Source: Chloroflexota bacterium (lineage in GTDB: Bacteria; Chloroflexota; Dehalococcoidia; Tepidiformales; Tepidiformaceae). Taken from it: a stretch of DNA of 64,000 bases. Shown piece after piece: positions 7,523-15,152 of this stretch. The translations under genes and the position numbers were made by a program. The stretch covers positions 62,001 to 126,000 of the forward strand of contig JACRBT010000005.1 in NCBI GenBank assembly GCA_016234445.1, in the 5' to 3' direction. The notes under the pieces were generated by a model. It had not been told where the DNA came from and ran no database searches. It saw only the letters and a program-made list of their open reading frames with translations. Position 1 is the first letter of the stretch, and each line of letters starts with the position of its first letter.

Positions 7523-8851
7523 ATGGCAGACTTCAAGGACCGGTACGGCCTGGTGCTGAGCACCGATTCGGCTGCCGCGGCCGCGGCGTACTCGGAGGCG
7601 GTCGACCTCAATCTCGCCGGCAGCGTCGGCGTTGAAGAGAAGCTGGCCGAGGCCGTCGGCGCCGATGCCGGCTTTGCGCTCGCCCACGCCGCCCTCGCCC
7701 GGACCCACCAGTTCCGCGGCCGCTTCCCCGAAGCCCGCGATGCCATCGCCCGCGCCCGCGAACTCGTCGAAGGCGCGACTCGCCGCGAACAGTCCCACGT
7801 CGCCACGGTCGCCGTCGCGGTCGAAGGCAATTCGAAGCGCGCCCTCGAACTGGTGAAGGAACACGCCGCCGAGTTCCCCCGCGACGCCTTCGTCCTCAGC
7901 CAGGCGAACGGCCCCTTTGGCCTCATCGGCTTCGGCGGCGGCCCGGACTGGCGCCAGGAACAGTTCGCCCTCCTCGCCCCGCTGGAGGCGGCCTACGGCG
8001 ACGACTGGTGGTTCCTCAGCGCCCTCTCCTTCGCCCACAACGAGCTCTACCACTTCGACGAGGCCCGCCGCCTGGCCGAACGCTCACTCGCGCTCCACCC
8101 CCGCAGCGGTCACGGTTCCCACACCATGGCCCACGTCTTCTTCGAAACCGGCGGCTACGGCGAAGGCGGCGCCTTCCTCGATAGCTGGCTCCCCGGCTAC
8201 GAACGCGCGGCTTCGCTCTACGGGCACCTCTGGTGGCACCGCGCCCTCTTCGGCCTGGCCTCCCGCGACTACGACGCTGCCATGGCGATCTACGAAGAGC
8301 GCCTCCGTCCCGGTGTTAACGAAGGCGCGCCGATCATTGTCATGGCCGACTGCGCCGCCCTGCTCTGGCGTTGCGACGTCTACGGCGAAACCGGGCATCC
8401 CCTGCCCTGGGACGAAGTGAGCGCCTTCGCTGCCCGCTCATTCCCCCACGCCGGCATCACCTTCGCCGACATCCATGCCGCCATGGCCTTCGCCCGGGCG
8501 GGCGACAGCGAACAGCTCGACCGGCTCGCCGCCGAGGTCCGGGACCGCGCCGCCACCGGGAAGCTCCCCGCGGGCGACGTCGCCCCCGCCATCGTCGATG
8601 CCCTGGCGATGTTTGCCCGCGGGGAGTACGGCGCCGCCGCCGGCCTCCTCGAACCCTTCGTCCCGCAGATCGTCCGCGTGGGCGGGAGCAACGCCCAGCG
8701 CCAGGTCTTCGAAGACACCCTCTTGCAGGCCTACCTGCGCGCCGGGCGCTTCGAAAAGGCCGAGGCCCTGCTCCGCGAGCGGCTCCAGCGCCGGCCTTCC
8801 CCCCGCGACGAACAGTGGCTCCAGGCCGCCGGGCGCGCAAGCGCCAACTGA
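7523..8851 (+). CDS. Tetratricopeptide repeat protein, TTC38-like
   Basis: A 442-residue soluble protein with no signal peptide. The helical repeats and the motifs GHGSHTMAHVFFETGGY and SLYGHLWWHRALFGLASRDY near residues 195 to 250 resemble the TTC38 family of TPR-like proteins, whose biochemical role is unknown. The ATG at 7523 was chosen; the longer open frame runs back into the pump gene. The gene is followed 17 nt later by the AhpD-type selenoprotein, so the two are probably cotranscribed. No catalytic residues can be named. Confidence 0.8.
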   Translation: MADFKDRYGLVLSTDSAAAAAAYSEAVDLNLAGSVGVEEKLAEAVGADAGFALAHAALARTHQFRGRFPEARDAIARARELVEGATRREQSHVATVAVAVEGNSKRALELVKEHAAEFPRDAFVLSQANGPFGLIGFGGGPDWRQEQFALLAPLEAAYGDDWWFLSALSFAHNELYHFDEARRLAERSLALHPRSGHGSHTMAHVFFETGGYGEGGAFLDSWLPGYERAASLYGHLWWHRALFGLASRDYDAAMAIYEERLRPGVNEGAPIIVMADCAALLWRCDVYGETGHPLPWDEVSAFAARSFPHAGITFADIHAAMAFARAGDSEQLDRLAAEVRDRAATGKLPAGDVAPAIVDALAMFARGEYGAAAGLLEPFVPQIVRVGGSNAQRQVFEDTLLQAYLRAGRFEKAEALLRERLQRRPSPRDEQWLQAAGRASAN

Positions 8852-8868
8852 CCGCCTATACTGCGCCC

Positions 8869-9381
8869 ATGAGCGACGCCCCGCAGCCCCGCCTCCGCCT
8901 CGCGACCGACGACGAGCTTTCCGCGAAGCTCCGCCACCGGACGGACCACGTCACCCGCGTCTTCGGGCACAACTCCGTGCTCCTCGAAAACTGGTATCGC
9001 TGGTACGTGCCCCTGATCCGCGATCTCTCGCTGCCCGCGCGTCTTAAGGAGATGGTGCGGCTGCGGGTCGCACAGCTGAACGCCTGCGAATTCTGACAGG
9101 CCGCCCGGCTTCCCCTGTCAGGGGAAGGAGAGACCCTCGAGGAGGACACCGTCGCCCGCATCCGGACATGGGGCGACCAGTCTTCCTTCACCGGCGCCGA
9201 AAAGGCCGCCCTCGGCTACACCGAACGCCTCTTCGTCGACCACAACAACATCGACCAGGAACTCTTCGACGACCTCCTCCAGTACTACACCGAGGAGCAG
9301 ATCGTGGAACTGGGCTGGGCCGTCGTCAGCTACATGGGCTTCGGGCGCCTCATCCACTCGTTCGGCATCACGCCGACTTAG
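8869..9381 (+). CDS. AhpD/carboxymuconolactone decarboxylase-type selenoprotein (TGA = Sec76)
   Basis: One frame of 171 codons with an in-frame TGA at 9094. The first half ends LKEMVRLRVAQLNACEF and the second continues QAARLPLSGEGETLEEDTV to TAG at 9381. AhpD/CMD proteins carry a catalytic C-x-x-C in an E-x(n)-C-x-x-C context after this helix; here it reads C-E-F-U, so the TGA replaces the second, more reactive cysteine. The His usually found four residues later is Arg. Length with readthrough (170 residues) is normal for the family, and the C-terminal half (AALGYTERLFVD, ELGWAVVSYMGFGRLI) is well conserved. A strong hairpin follows the TGA. Family members act as thiol peroxidases or disulfide reductants. 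Cotranscribed with the TPR gene upstream. An unprogrammed nonsense mutation is the alternative. Confidence 0.88.
9094..9127 (+). promoter_or_regulatory. Sec TGA codon and bacterial SECIS hairpin of the AhpD-type gene
   Basis: TGA at 9094 to 9096 is followed, 12 nt later, by a perfect 8-bp stem CTTCCCCT / AGGGGAAG (9109 to 9116 and 9120 to 9127) with the 3-nt loop GTC. Twenty nucleotides separate the TGA from the loop. Bacterial SECIS elements have their apical loop roughly 16 to 37 nt after the UGA, with G and U exposed for SelB; the loop of E. coli fdhF also contains GUC. Confidence 0.8.
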
Positions 9382-9464
9382 GCGGCCCGCAGCTAGCCCC
9401 GGCAGGGAAGCGAGCTGCGACGCGGGCGGCCATCTTCTGGCGGTGAGGCCCGCGGTCAGGTGTT

Positions 9465-9968
9465 CTATTGGGGATCGGGGCGCACGAAGGGAGTGAAGAT
9501 TTTCGCCAGCCAGATTTGCCTTGTGTCGCATGCTTCCTTCGGAGGCTTTGTCCAATGCGCCAAACGGGCCGGGTCGTCGTAGTCGTGTCCACTTCCCCCA
9601 ACCGTGATGGGATCGCCCGGTCGATAGGAAACTCCGCCGAACACGAGGGTCTGGGTCGAACTGTCCCAGGATGCTTGGCCGTCCGCGAACGCCAACAGGT
9701 ACCTCGCCTCGGCGCCCGGTGGTTGGATGTAGATGCAGCTTGCGTCCAACACCAGCGTGCCTTCCACGTAGCTGTCGTCACCGTTGGGTTCGGGCCCGTA
9801 GAACACGAGGAAGCTCTCTTCATCGGTCTTCGAACCTCCACACGCTGCCCCGACCGCTGCGACCCCCAGGGCGACCACGAGCACGCTCTGACCCAGCCAC
9901 TTTCCGATGCGCCCGCGCGACGTTTCGATAACGGCGATCCACCCGCATTGCGGCTCGCGGGCGGTCAT
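9465..9968 (-). CDS. Putative lipoprotein of unknown function
   Basis: A 167-residue protein taken from the Met of MTAREPQCGW; the frame is open 66 nt further upstream. A basic stretch (TSRGRIGKW) is followed by a hydrophobic segment LGQSVLVVALGVAAVGAAC, whose last residues form a lipobox with Cys near position 43, followed by GGSK. The mature part is polar and acidic with a beta-rich look (DSYVEGTLVLDASCIYI, TLVFGGVSYRPGDPITVGG). I do not recognise the family. It would sit on the outer face of the cytoplasmic membrane. Confidence 0.7.
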   Translation of the reverse strand: MTAREPQCGWIAVIETSRGRIGKWLGQSVLVVALGVAAVGAACGGSKTDEESFLVFYGPEPNGDDSYVEGTLVLDASCIYIQPPGAEARYLLAFADGQASWDSSTQTLVFGGVSYRPGDPITVGGSGHDYDDPARLAHWTKPPKEACDTRQIWLAKIFTPFVRPDPQ

Positions 9969-10112
9969 GATGTTGATCCTGCGGCGCTCCCTGACCGCCG
10001 CCAACCCCTGAAGTGCGGCTCGTCGTCCTGCCATCTCCTGCTCGGTTGCGTTCTCGCGCTGTACACCCTCGGGCCTAACCTTGAGCCGAAACGGGATCTG
10101 CCCCCAGTCTAC

Positions 10113-10625
10113 TCAGTCGAGGATGCGCTGCCAGTACGTCGTGCTGTGGCGCTGGCCGAACTTCCAGCCGGCTTCGCGGATCTCGCCGATGTATTCGAAG
10201 CCCAGCGCCTTGTGCAGCGCAATGCTCGCCTCGTTCGATGACGTGATCGAGGCCACCACCACGTGCGTGCCCTGCTTCCGTGCCAGCTCCAGGAGTTCGC
10301 CCAGCAACGCCCGCCCGACGCCCTGCCCGTGATGCCCGGGGTCGACGTAGATCGTGTCTTCCAGCGTGAACCGCCAGCCCGACTTCTGGCTCATCCGGCT
10401 CAGGTAGGCCATTCCCGCGACCTCGCCCCCCGCCTCGGCGACAATCACCGGCGTGAGCGCGTCGGCCTGGTGCTCGGCCCACCACTCCCGGCGGCGCTCC
10501 ATGGTCCAGGGCCCTTCGTCCCACGTCGCGACGGTCGTGAGGATGGCGTCGTTGTAGATCCGGAGGATGGCCGGGAGGTCGTCCTCCGTCGCGAAACGGA
10601 TCGCGGGGACCGTGGGCGCTGGCAT
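10113..10625 (-). CDS. GNAT acetyltransferase, phosphinothricin acetyltransferase-like
   Basis: A 170-residue protein from the Met of MPAPTVPAIRFATEDDLPAI. It has the GNAT layout of phosphinothricin/methionine-sulfoximine acetyltransferases: IRFATEDDLPAILRIYNDAI at the start, WDEGPWTMERRREW near residue 35, the acetyl-CoA loop GHHGQGVGRALL near residue 100, and SNEASIALHKALGFEYIGEIREAGWKFGQ at the end. Such enzymes acetylate the amino group of glutamate-like analogues; the natural substrate is usually methionine sulfone or sulfoximine. The active-site WKFGQR region matches this subgroup well. Confidence 0.88.
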   Translation of the reverse strand: MPAPTVPAIRFATEDDLPAILRIYNDAILTTVATWDEGPWTMERRREWWAEHQADALTPVIVAEAGGEVAGMAYLSRMSQKSGWRFTLEDTIYVDPGHHGQGVGRALLGELLELARKQGTHVVVASITSSNEASIALHKALGFEYIGEIREAGWKFGQRHSTTYWQRILD

Positions 10626-10768
10626 GTCCCACAGCATAGCGGGGGCGTGTTTCGAAGGCGTTACACCCGGAGTGAACCTCCGCTTATGCGGCTTCCTGGC
10701 CTGACCAGCCCCCGGCCAGTACTTCGCAACGAAAGTTGGCGCTCAGAGATGCTGGGGGGGACCCGGCT

Positions 10769-10816
10769 CACTCCCCCTCTCCCACGAAGTGGGAGCAGGG
10801 GGCCGGGGGGTGAGGG
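10769..10816. repeat. CCCTCTCC-type palindromic intergenic repeat, copy 1
   Basis: A palindrome built of CTCCCCCTCTCCCAC and GTGGGAGCAGGGGG, then GCCGGGGGGTGAGGG. It ends 2 nt beyond the stop codon of the PPOX gene at 10818. Related copies lie at 20046, 58283 and 58427. About 40 nt to its left is AGTACTTCGCAACGAAAGTT, which is also found beside copy 3. Confidence 0.85.
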
Positions 10817-10817
10817 C

Positions 10818-11291
10818 CTAGACAGCCTGCCGCCAGACGCGCGGCGGCGCCCCCGCCATCAGTTCCTGGAGCCCGTGCAGTTCGATCCGCCACGGTTTCA
10901 GCTTGAGCACGCCGAACCCGGGCGCGCCCGCGCCGGCCGGCCAGAACATCGCCGGGTCGTAGCCGTAGGGAGCCGGCGTGTTCTTGAAAAGGTCCCAGAT
11001 TCGCTGCTTCTCGGCCGCGCTCTCTTCCCAGCTCGTCACGCAGTCGGCGACGACGAGGCCGTGTTCGAGGCTCCAGTACCCGAAAGAAGCGTTGGGGTTC
11101 TTCGCCAGCTGCTTCGCCTTGAAGGAATCCGGCCCCGTGAGGCAGTAGCCCGTCGTCCCTTCCCAGAGTGGGTGGATGACCCGCGTCCGGGGACGGCCCT
11201 TGCCGTCGACCGTGGTCATCAGGCACCAGACGATGGTGCTGACCCTCTTGTTGAAGTCCTGCTCAATCTCGGCGAACGAGGCGACGTCCAC
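10818..11291 (-). CDS. Pyridoxamine 5'-phosphate oxidase-type split-barrel flavoprotein
   Basis: A 157-residue protein. GTG at 11291 was chosen because the domain begins at once (VASFAEIEQDF); the longer open frame to 11555 would read across the divergent gene. The sequence VSTIVWCLMTTVDGKGRPRTRVIHPLW and TGPDSFKAKQLAKNPNASFGYW is typical of FMN- or F420-binding split-barrel proteins of the PPOX superfamily; the C-terminal part carries PAMFWPAGAGAPGFGVLKLKPWRIEL. Members reduce small organic molecules or bind flavin. Which cofactor is used cannot be told. It is divergent from the DinB-like gene at 11398. Confidence 0.85.
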   Translation of the reverse strand: MDVASFAEIEQDFNKRVSTIVWCLMTTVDGKGRPRTRVIHPLWEGTTGYCLTGPDSFKAKQLAKNPNASFGYWSLEHGLVVADCVTSWEESAAEKQRIWDLFKNTPAPYGYDPAMFWPAGAGAPGFGVLKLKPWRIELHGLQELMAGAPPRVWRQAV

Positions 11292-11397
11292 GGCATGCTC
11301 CTGCTGGTGCGACTGTGGGTGGGGAGTATACGCGAGCCAGGGGAACCGGCGGCCGCCGGATGGTAGGATGCGCGGACGAACACTGGGAGGCGAAGAA

Positions 11398-11826
11398 ATG
11401 GCGGAAACACCGGACGAATTGCGCGCGGCGCTGGCTGATGGCCGCGCGGCCTTGAAAGCTGCCATCGAAGCGGCGACGGCTGCCTGGGAAACGCAGCCTG
11501 CTTCCGGCGAAGGCGAGGCCGCGTGGTCGCCCCGGCAGGTGGCCGAGCACGCCATCCCCGTCGAGGCCTACTACACGACGGTCATATGCAAGGTCTGTGG
11601 CTACCCCGGCGTCGACCGCGTCACCGCGTCCTATGCGACCGCCGCCGAGGCCCTCGCCGGGCTCGATGCCGTTGTCGAGATGTGCAACAAGAAGCTCAAG
11701 TACGTTTCGGAGACCGACCTCGTGAAGTCGGACGAGAAGTACGGCTCCTGCGCCAGCCTCCTCAAGAGCAACATCACCCACCTGAACGACCACGCGGCCC
11801 AGATCCGGGCCGTCGCCGGTGGCTAA
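11398..11826 (+). CDS. DinB-like four-helix protein
   Basis: A 142-residue soluble protein with the DinB/YfiT layout: a first helix RAALADGRAALKAAIEAATAAW, then WSPRQVAEHAIPVEAYY near residue 43 with the His typical of the metal site, and the last helix SLLKSNITHLNDHAAQIRAV with two further His. Such proteins are putative metal-dependent transferases of low-molecular-weight thiols (bacillithiol or mycothiol S-transferases). It overlaps the following amidase gene by 8 nt, so the two and the selenoprotein after them probably form one operon. A role in thiol chemistry is inference from the family and the neighbour. Confidence 0.8.
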   Translation: MAETPDELRAALADGRAALKAAIEAATAAWETQPASGEGEAAWSPRQVAEHAIPVEAYYTTVICKVCGYPGVDRVTASYATAAEALAGLDAVVEMCNKKLKYVSETDLVKSDEKYGSCASLLKSNITHLNDHAAQIRAVAGG

Positions 11827-12580
11827 GACGCCGGGGGAGGCCGCGCCGCTTATCGGCGTGACCACCGGCTCCTCCCCCGCCAGCGCGACGGCACCGGAGC
11901 GGGCGCAGGTGAACGCGGCCTACCTCCATGCCGTCCAGCAGGCGGGAGGCGTGCCGGTGCTCCTCCCCCCGCAGCTCCGGCCGGCGCAACTCCTGGACCT
12001 CCTCCAGGCGCTCGACGGCATCGTCCTCACCGGCGGCGGCGACATCTCCCCCGCGCTCTACGGGGAAGAACCGCACCCGGCGACCGAGTTCGTCTCCGAG
12101 CAGCGCGACAGCCTCGAAATTGCCTGCCTGCGCTACGCCCTCGAGCAGGACCTGCCGCTCCTCTGCATCTGCCGGGGCATGCAGGTCCTCAACGTCGCCC
12201 TCGGGGGTTCGCTCGTCCAGGACATCCCCTCGCAGGTGCAGGGCGCGATTCTCCACCGCCAGGCCGGTTCGCGGTCCGAACCAACGCATGCCGTCTGGCT
12301 GAAGCAGGGCAGCCGCACGGCCGAGCTCCTCGGCACCATCACACCGATGGTCAACGCCCTCCACCACCAGGCGGTCAACGCGCTCGGCCAGGGCCTCGAA
12401 GCCGTCGGCCAGGCGCCGGACGGCGTCGTCGAAGCCATCGAGATGCCCGGCCGCGAAGCCTTCCTTGTCGCCGTCCAGTGGCACCCGGAAGAGATGGTTG
12501 GCAGCTCCGAGGAAGCGCGGCGGATCTTCGAAGGCCTCGTCGCGGCCGCGAAGGCGCCGGCCCCGGCCCGCCGCGTATAG
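11819..12580 (+). CDS. Gamma-glutamyl-gamma-aminobutyrate hydrolase-type class I amidotransferase (peptidase C26)
   Basis: A 253-residue protein with a GTG start inside the end of the DinB-like gene. It has the class I glutamine amidotransferase fold of PuuD: the substrate entry segment VLTGGGDISPALYGEEPH near residue 64, the nucleophile elbow LCICRGMQVLNVALGG with Cys near residue 119, and the His-Glu pair in VAVQWHPEEM near residue 222. PuuD-type enzymes cut gamma-glutamyl amide bonds. It sits between a DinB-like protein and a FrnE-type selenoprotein with an 8-nt overlap and a 7-nt gap. A gamma-glutamyl thiol as substrate is possible but not shown. Confidence 0.92.
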   Translation: MAKTPGEAAPLIGVTTGSSPASATAPERAQVNAAYLHAVQQAGGVPVLLPPQLRPAQLLDLLQALDGIVLTGGGDISPALYGEEPHPATEFVSEQRDSLEIACLRYALEQDLPLLCICRGMQVLNVALGGSLVQDIPSQVQGAILHRQAGSRSEPTHAVWLKQGSRTAELLGTITPMVNALHHQAVNALGQGLEAVGQAPDGVVEAIEMPGREAFLVAVQWHPEEMVGSSEEARRIFEGLVAAAKAPAPARRV

Positions 12581-12587
12581 TGATTCC

Positions 12588-13220
12588 ATGACCACCGAAT
12601 CTGGCGTCGACCCCGCCCGAACCTCCCTCACCGTCGTCTCCGACTTCGTCTGACCGTGGTGCTATGTCGGCCTCGTTGAGGTCGAGTCGCTGGCCGCGAA
12701 GTACGACATGGACGTGCGTTTCGCCCCCTACCTCCTCGACCCCACGACGCCGCCCGAGGGCAAGTCCCGCAGGCAGATGACCCAGCCCGGGGCGCCGAAG
12801 ACCAGCCTCGAAGAACGCGGCGAATCCCTTGGGATCACCTTCACCCGGGGCCGCCAGTGGACCTCCAACTCCCACCTCGCGCTCCAGGCCCAGGAGTTCG
12901 CGGCCGACCGCGGCGACGACGGCTTCCACTTCCACCGCCGCATGTTCAAGGCCTACTTCGAGGAACTCGCCGACATCGGCGACATCGAGACCCTCGTCCG
13001 CCTCGGCGACGAAGCCGGCCTCCCCCCGGCGGAGCTCCGCGAAGCTCTCGCCGGCGGCGTCTACCGGGCGCAGGTCGACGACGGCATCCGCTGGGCCTAC
13101 GAAGTCGGCGTCACCGGCGTCCCCACGTTCATCTTCGACGAGCAGTACGGCGTCGTCGGCGCCCAGGACCAGGTCGTCTTCGAATTCGTGATGGAGAAGC
13201 TGGGCAAGACCCGCCGGTAG
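12588..13220 (+). CDS. FrnE/DsbA-type oxidoreductase, selenoprotein (TGA = Sec22)
   Basis: One frame of 211 codons interrupted only by TGA at 12651. The first part MTTESGVDPARTSLTVVSDFV ends exactly at the active-site strand; the second begins PWCYVGLVEVESLAAKYDMDV. FrnE/DsbA proteins have S-D-x-x-C-P-W-C-Y-x-G at this place, so the motif here is U-P-W-C with Sec in place of the attacking N-terminal cysteine. The remainder is typical FrnE: YLLDPTTPPEGKSRR, NSHLALQAQEFAADRG, the helical insert, and the cis-Pro loop GVTGVPTFIFDEQYGVVGAQ. Length 210 is normal. A GTT-loop hairpin follows the TGA with the same spacing as in the peroxiredoxin gene at 44182. It lies 7 nt after the C26 amidase gene. 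Probably a cytoplasmic disulfide oxidoreductase or isomerase; no signal peptide is seen. Confidence 0.92.
12651..12684 (+). promoter_or_regulatory. Sec TGA codon and SECIS hairpin of the FrnE-type gene
   Basis: TGA at 12651 to 12653. A 7-bp stem CGGCCTC / GAGGTCG (one G-T pair) at 12668 to 12674 and 12678 to 12684 closes the loop GTT. The loop starts after 21 intervening nucleotides, the same distance as in the gene at 44182, and both share the sequence CTC-GTT-GAG at the tip. Confidence 0.82.
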
Positions 13221-13229
13221 CCGCGCTGG

Positions 13230-14027
13230 CTACTTCCGGGCGAAGTTCGCGGGCCGCTTTTCGAGGAACGCCGCCACCGCCTCGTGGTGCTCGGGGCTGG
13301 CGTAGGCCTGGGCGAGCGCCTGGCCCTCCCGCTGCTGCACCCGGCGCAGGTCGCCGTCGGTCGCGTTCTCGCGGAAAAGGTCCTTGATCAGTTTCAGCGC
13401 GAGCGGCGACTGGTTCGAGAGTTCTTCCCCAAGGGCGAGGGCGCGGTCCAGGAGCTGGTCGGCGGGCAGCACTTCGGTCACGAGGCCGCCGTCCTTCGCT
13501 TCCTGCGCCGAAAGCATCCGGCCGGTGAGGCACCATTCCAGCGCCCGCCCGTAACCGGCCATCTGGGCGAGGAAATGCGAACTCGCCAGTTCGGGGACCA
13601 GGCCCATCCGCACGAAGAACAGCCCGATCCGGGCGTTCTCGCTCGCGATCCGGATGTCGAACGGCAGCACCTGGGTGATCCCAATGCCCACGGCCGCGCC
13701 GTTGATCGCCGCGATCGTCGGCTTCCCCATGCCGTTCAGGAAGCTGATCCAGTCGCCGCCTTCGCGGTTTGCGCGGCCACTCACGGGGCTGTCGGCGTCG
13801 CCCTTGATCTGGGCCTGGAACCCGCCGATGTCGGCGCCGGCGCAGAACGCCCGCCCGGACCCGGTCATCACGATCGCACCGATTCCGGGGTCCGCGTTCG
13901 CGCGCTCGATGGCGTCGCGGTATTCGCCCATCATCCGGTCGGTCCAGGCGTTCAGCTTCTCGGGCCGGTTCAGGGTGATGAGGCCGACGCGCCCGCGCTG
14001 TTCGAAGGTGATCTGCTGGTAGTCCAT
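13230..14027 (-). CDS. Enoyl-CoA hydratase/isomerase family protein
   Basis: A 265-residue crotonase-fold protein. It shows the start VGLITLNRPEKLNAW, the first oxyanion-hole segment FCAGADIGGF near residue 65, and the second one NGAAVGIGITQVLPFDIRIAS near residue 110, followed by GLVPELASSHFLAQMAGYGRALE, where the Glu of PEL is the usual catalytic acid/base. Proteins of this type hydrate or isomerise enoyl-CoA in fatty-acid or aromatic degradation. It is close in sequence to the paralogue at 35978 (both have QRGRVG, LNRPEKLNAW and NADPGIGAI). It is convergent with the FrnE-type selenoprotein gene, 9 nt apart. Confidence 0.92.
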   Translation of the reverse strand: MDYQQITFEQRGRVGLITLNRPEKLNAWTDRMMGEYRDAIERANADPGIGAIVMTGSGRAFCAGADIGGFQAQIKGDADSPVSGRANREGGDWISFLNGMGKPTIAAINGAAVGIGITQVLPFDIRIASENARIGLFFVRMGLVPELASSHFLAQMAGYGRALEWCLTGRMLSAQEAKDGGLVTEVLPADQLLDRALALGEELSNQSPLALKLIKDLFRENATDGDLRRVQQREGQALAQAYASPEHHEAVAAFLEKRPANFARK

Positions 14028-14100
14028 GGTGAGCTCCGTCGCGTTGTAGTTGCGACGAAGCTTAGCCGGGCGCGCCGGGGATGTCGCGGGACGCCCCCGA

Positions 14101-14310
14101 TCAGCCGGCTACTTCGGCCCGCGGGGCGCTTTCGAAGCCGCAGACCTTGTGCGTGCCGTCGCAAAACGGCTTCTTGGTCGACTGGCCGCAGCGGCAGAAG
14201 AACACGGTGTCCTTGGTTTCGTAGGTGTGGCCGGTGGCGTCGGTGATTGTCACCCCGCCGCGGATGATGATAGGCCCGTTGTCGCGGATCTCCACGGTGA
14301 CGTCAGACAT
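14101..14310 (-). CDS. CDGSH iron-sulfur domain protein
   Basis: A 69-residue protein from the Met of MSDVTVEIRDNGP. The motif C-R-C-G-Q-S-T-K-K-P-F-C-D-G-T-H gives the three Cys and one His that hold a [2Fe-2S] cluster in CDGSH (mitoNEET-type) proteins. The N-terminal strand region IRDNGPIIIRGGVTITDATGH is the usual partner of single-CDGSH bacterial proteins. It would be a small cytoplasmic electron-transfer or cluster-transfer protein. The open frame extends 12 nt upstream. Confidence 0.93.
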   Translation of the reverse strand: MSDVTVEIRDNGPIIIRGGVTITDATGHTYETKDTVFFCRCGQSTKKPFCDGTHKVCGFESAPRAEVAG

Positions 14311-14432
14311 GAAACGCTCCATCTGGTCAGGTATGCGATCGACTCTACCGGATCGAACGAAGCCGTGTCCGGCGCCGGCGGGGCCATCGCCGTGTTGTTG
14401 CAGGCGGTCTGGCTGGCGGCTAGGGTTGGCCC

Positions 14433-15152
14433 ATGGCCGCCGTCGCGCTCTTCGACCCCTGTTACATGGCAGCGCTCCGGCCCCAGGACGCCCGCCACGC
14501 CCGCCACGTCCTCGAAGCCCTCGGTGACACCGTCTCCCTGGTTGACGGGCGCTGCTGCGGCCAACCCGCCTACAACAGTGGCTTCCGCCCCGAAGCCAAG
14601 ACCGCCGGCCGCGAACTCCTCCGCGCCGTCCGCGACCACGACACCGTCGTCACCCTTTCCGGCTCCTGCACCGCCATGGCCCGCCACTACCTCCCGGACC
14701 TCTTTCCCGCCCATCGGGGCGACGCCGCCCGCGCCATCGGCCAGCGCTTCCGCGAATTCGGCGACTACGTTGCCTCCCACCCCGGGCTGCCCATGCTCGG
14801 CCTGCGCCTCCGGGGGTTGGTCGCCTATCACGACGCCTGCCACGCCCGCCGCGAACTCGGCATCAGCGCCGCCGTCCTCGGCCTCCTCGCGCGGATCGAA
14901 GACCTCGAAGTCCGCCGGCTCCGTAACGAAGAGGAGTGTTGCGGATTCGGCGGCACCTTCAGCGTCAAGCTCCCCGAAGTTTCGGCGGCAATGCTCCGCG
15001 GCAAGCTCGACGACATCCGCGAAAGCGGCGCTCGCGTCCTGGTTTCGACCGACCTCTCCTGCCTCGCCCACATCGAGTCGGGCGCCCGCGGCAGCGGCAT
15101 GCCCCTGGAGGCATGGACGCTCCCGGAACTCCTCGCGAGGGCGCTCGCGTGA
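14433..15152 (+). CDS. lutA: LutA-type iron-sulfur oxidoreductase subunit
   Basis: A 239-residue protein with two CCG-type cysteine-rich domains: one around GRCCGQPAYNSG near residue 39 with the partner SGSCTAMARHYLPDLFP near residue 74, and a second around YHDACHARRELGI near residue 135 and EECCGFGGTFSVK near residue 170. This is the LutA/YkgE layout (heterodisulfide reductase-like CCG domains). In Bacillus the LutABC complex oxidises L-lactate to pyruvate. The stop codon overlaps the start of the following LutB-LutC fusion by 4 nt (GTGA), confirming the operon. Confidence 0.93.
   Translation: MAAVALFDPCYMAALRPQDARHARHVLEALGDTVSLVDGRCCGQPAYNSGFRPEAKTAGRELLRAVRDHDTVVTLSGSCTAMARHYLPDLFPAHRGDAARAIGQRFREFGDYVASHPGLPMLGLRLRGLVAYHDACHARRELGISAAVLGLLARIEDLEVRRLRNEEECCGFGGTFSVKLPEVSAAMLRGKLDDIRESGARVLVSTDLSCLAHIESGARGSGMPLEAWTLPELLARALA

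Noticed and set aside
8869-9096. Short CMD-like gene ending at TGA 9094, or a pseudogene
   Set aside because: The frame continues for 95 conserved codons without another stop, the TGA replaces a catalytic Cys, and a SECIS-type hairpin follows. Truncation would remove the active site.
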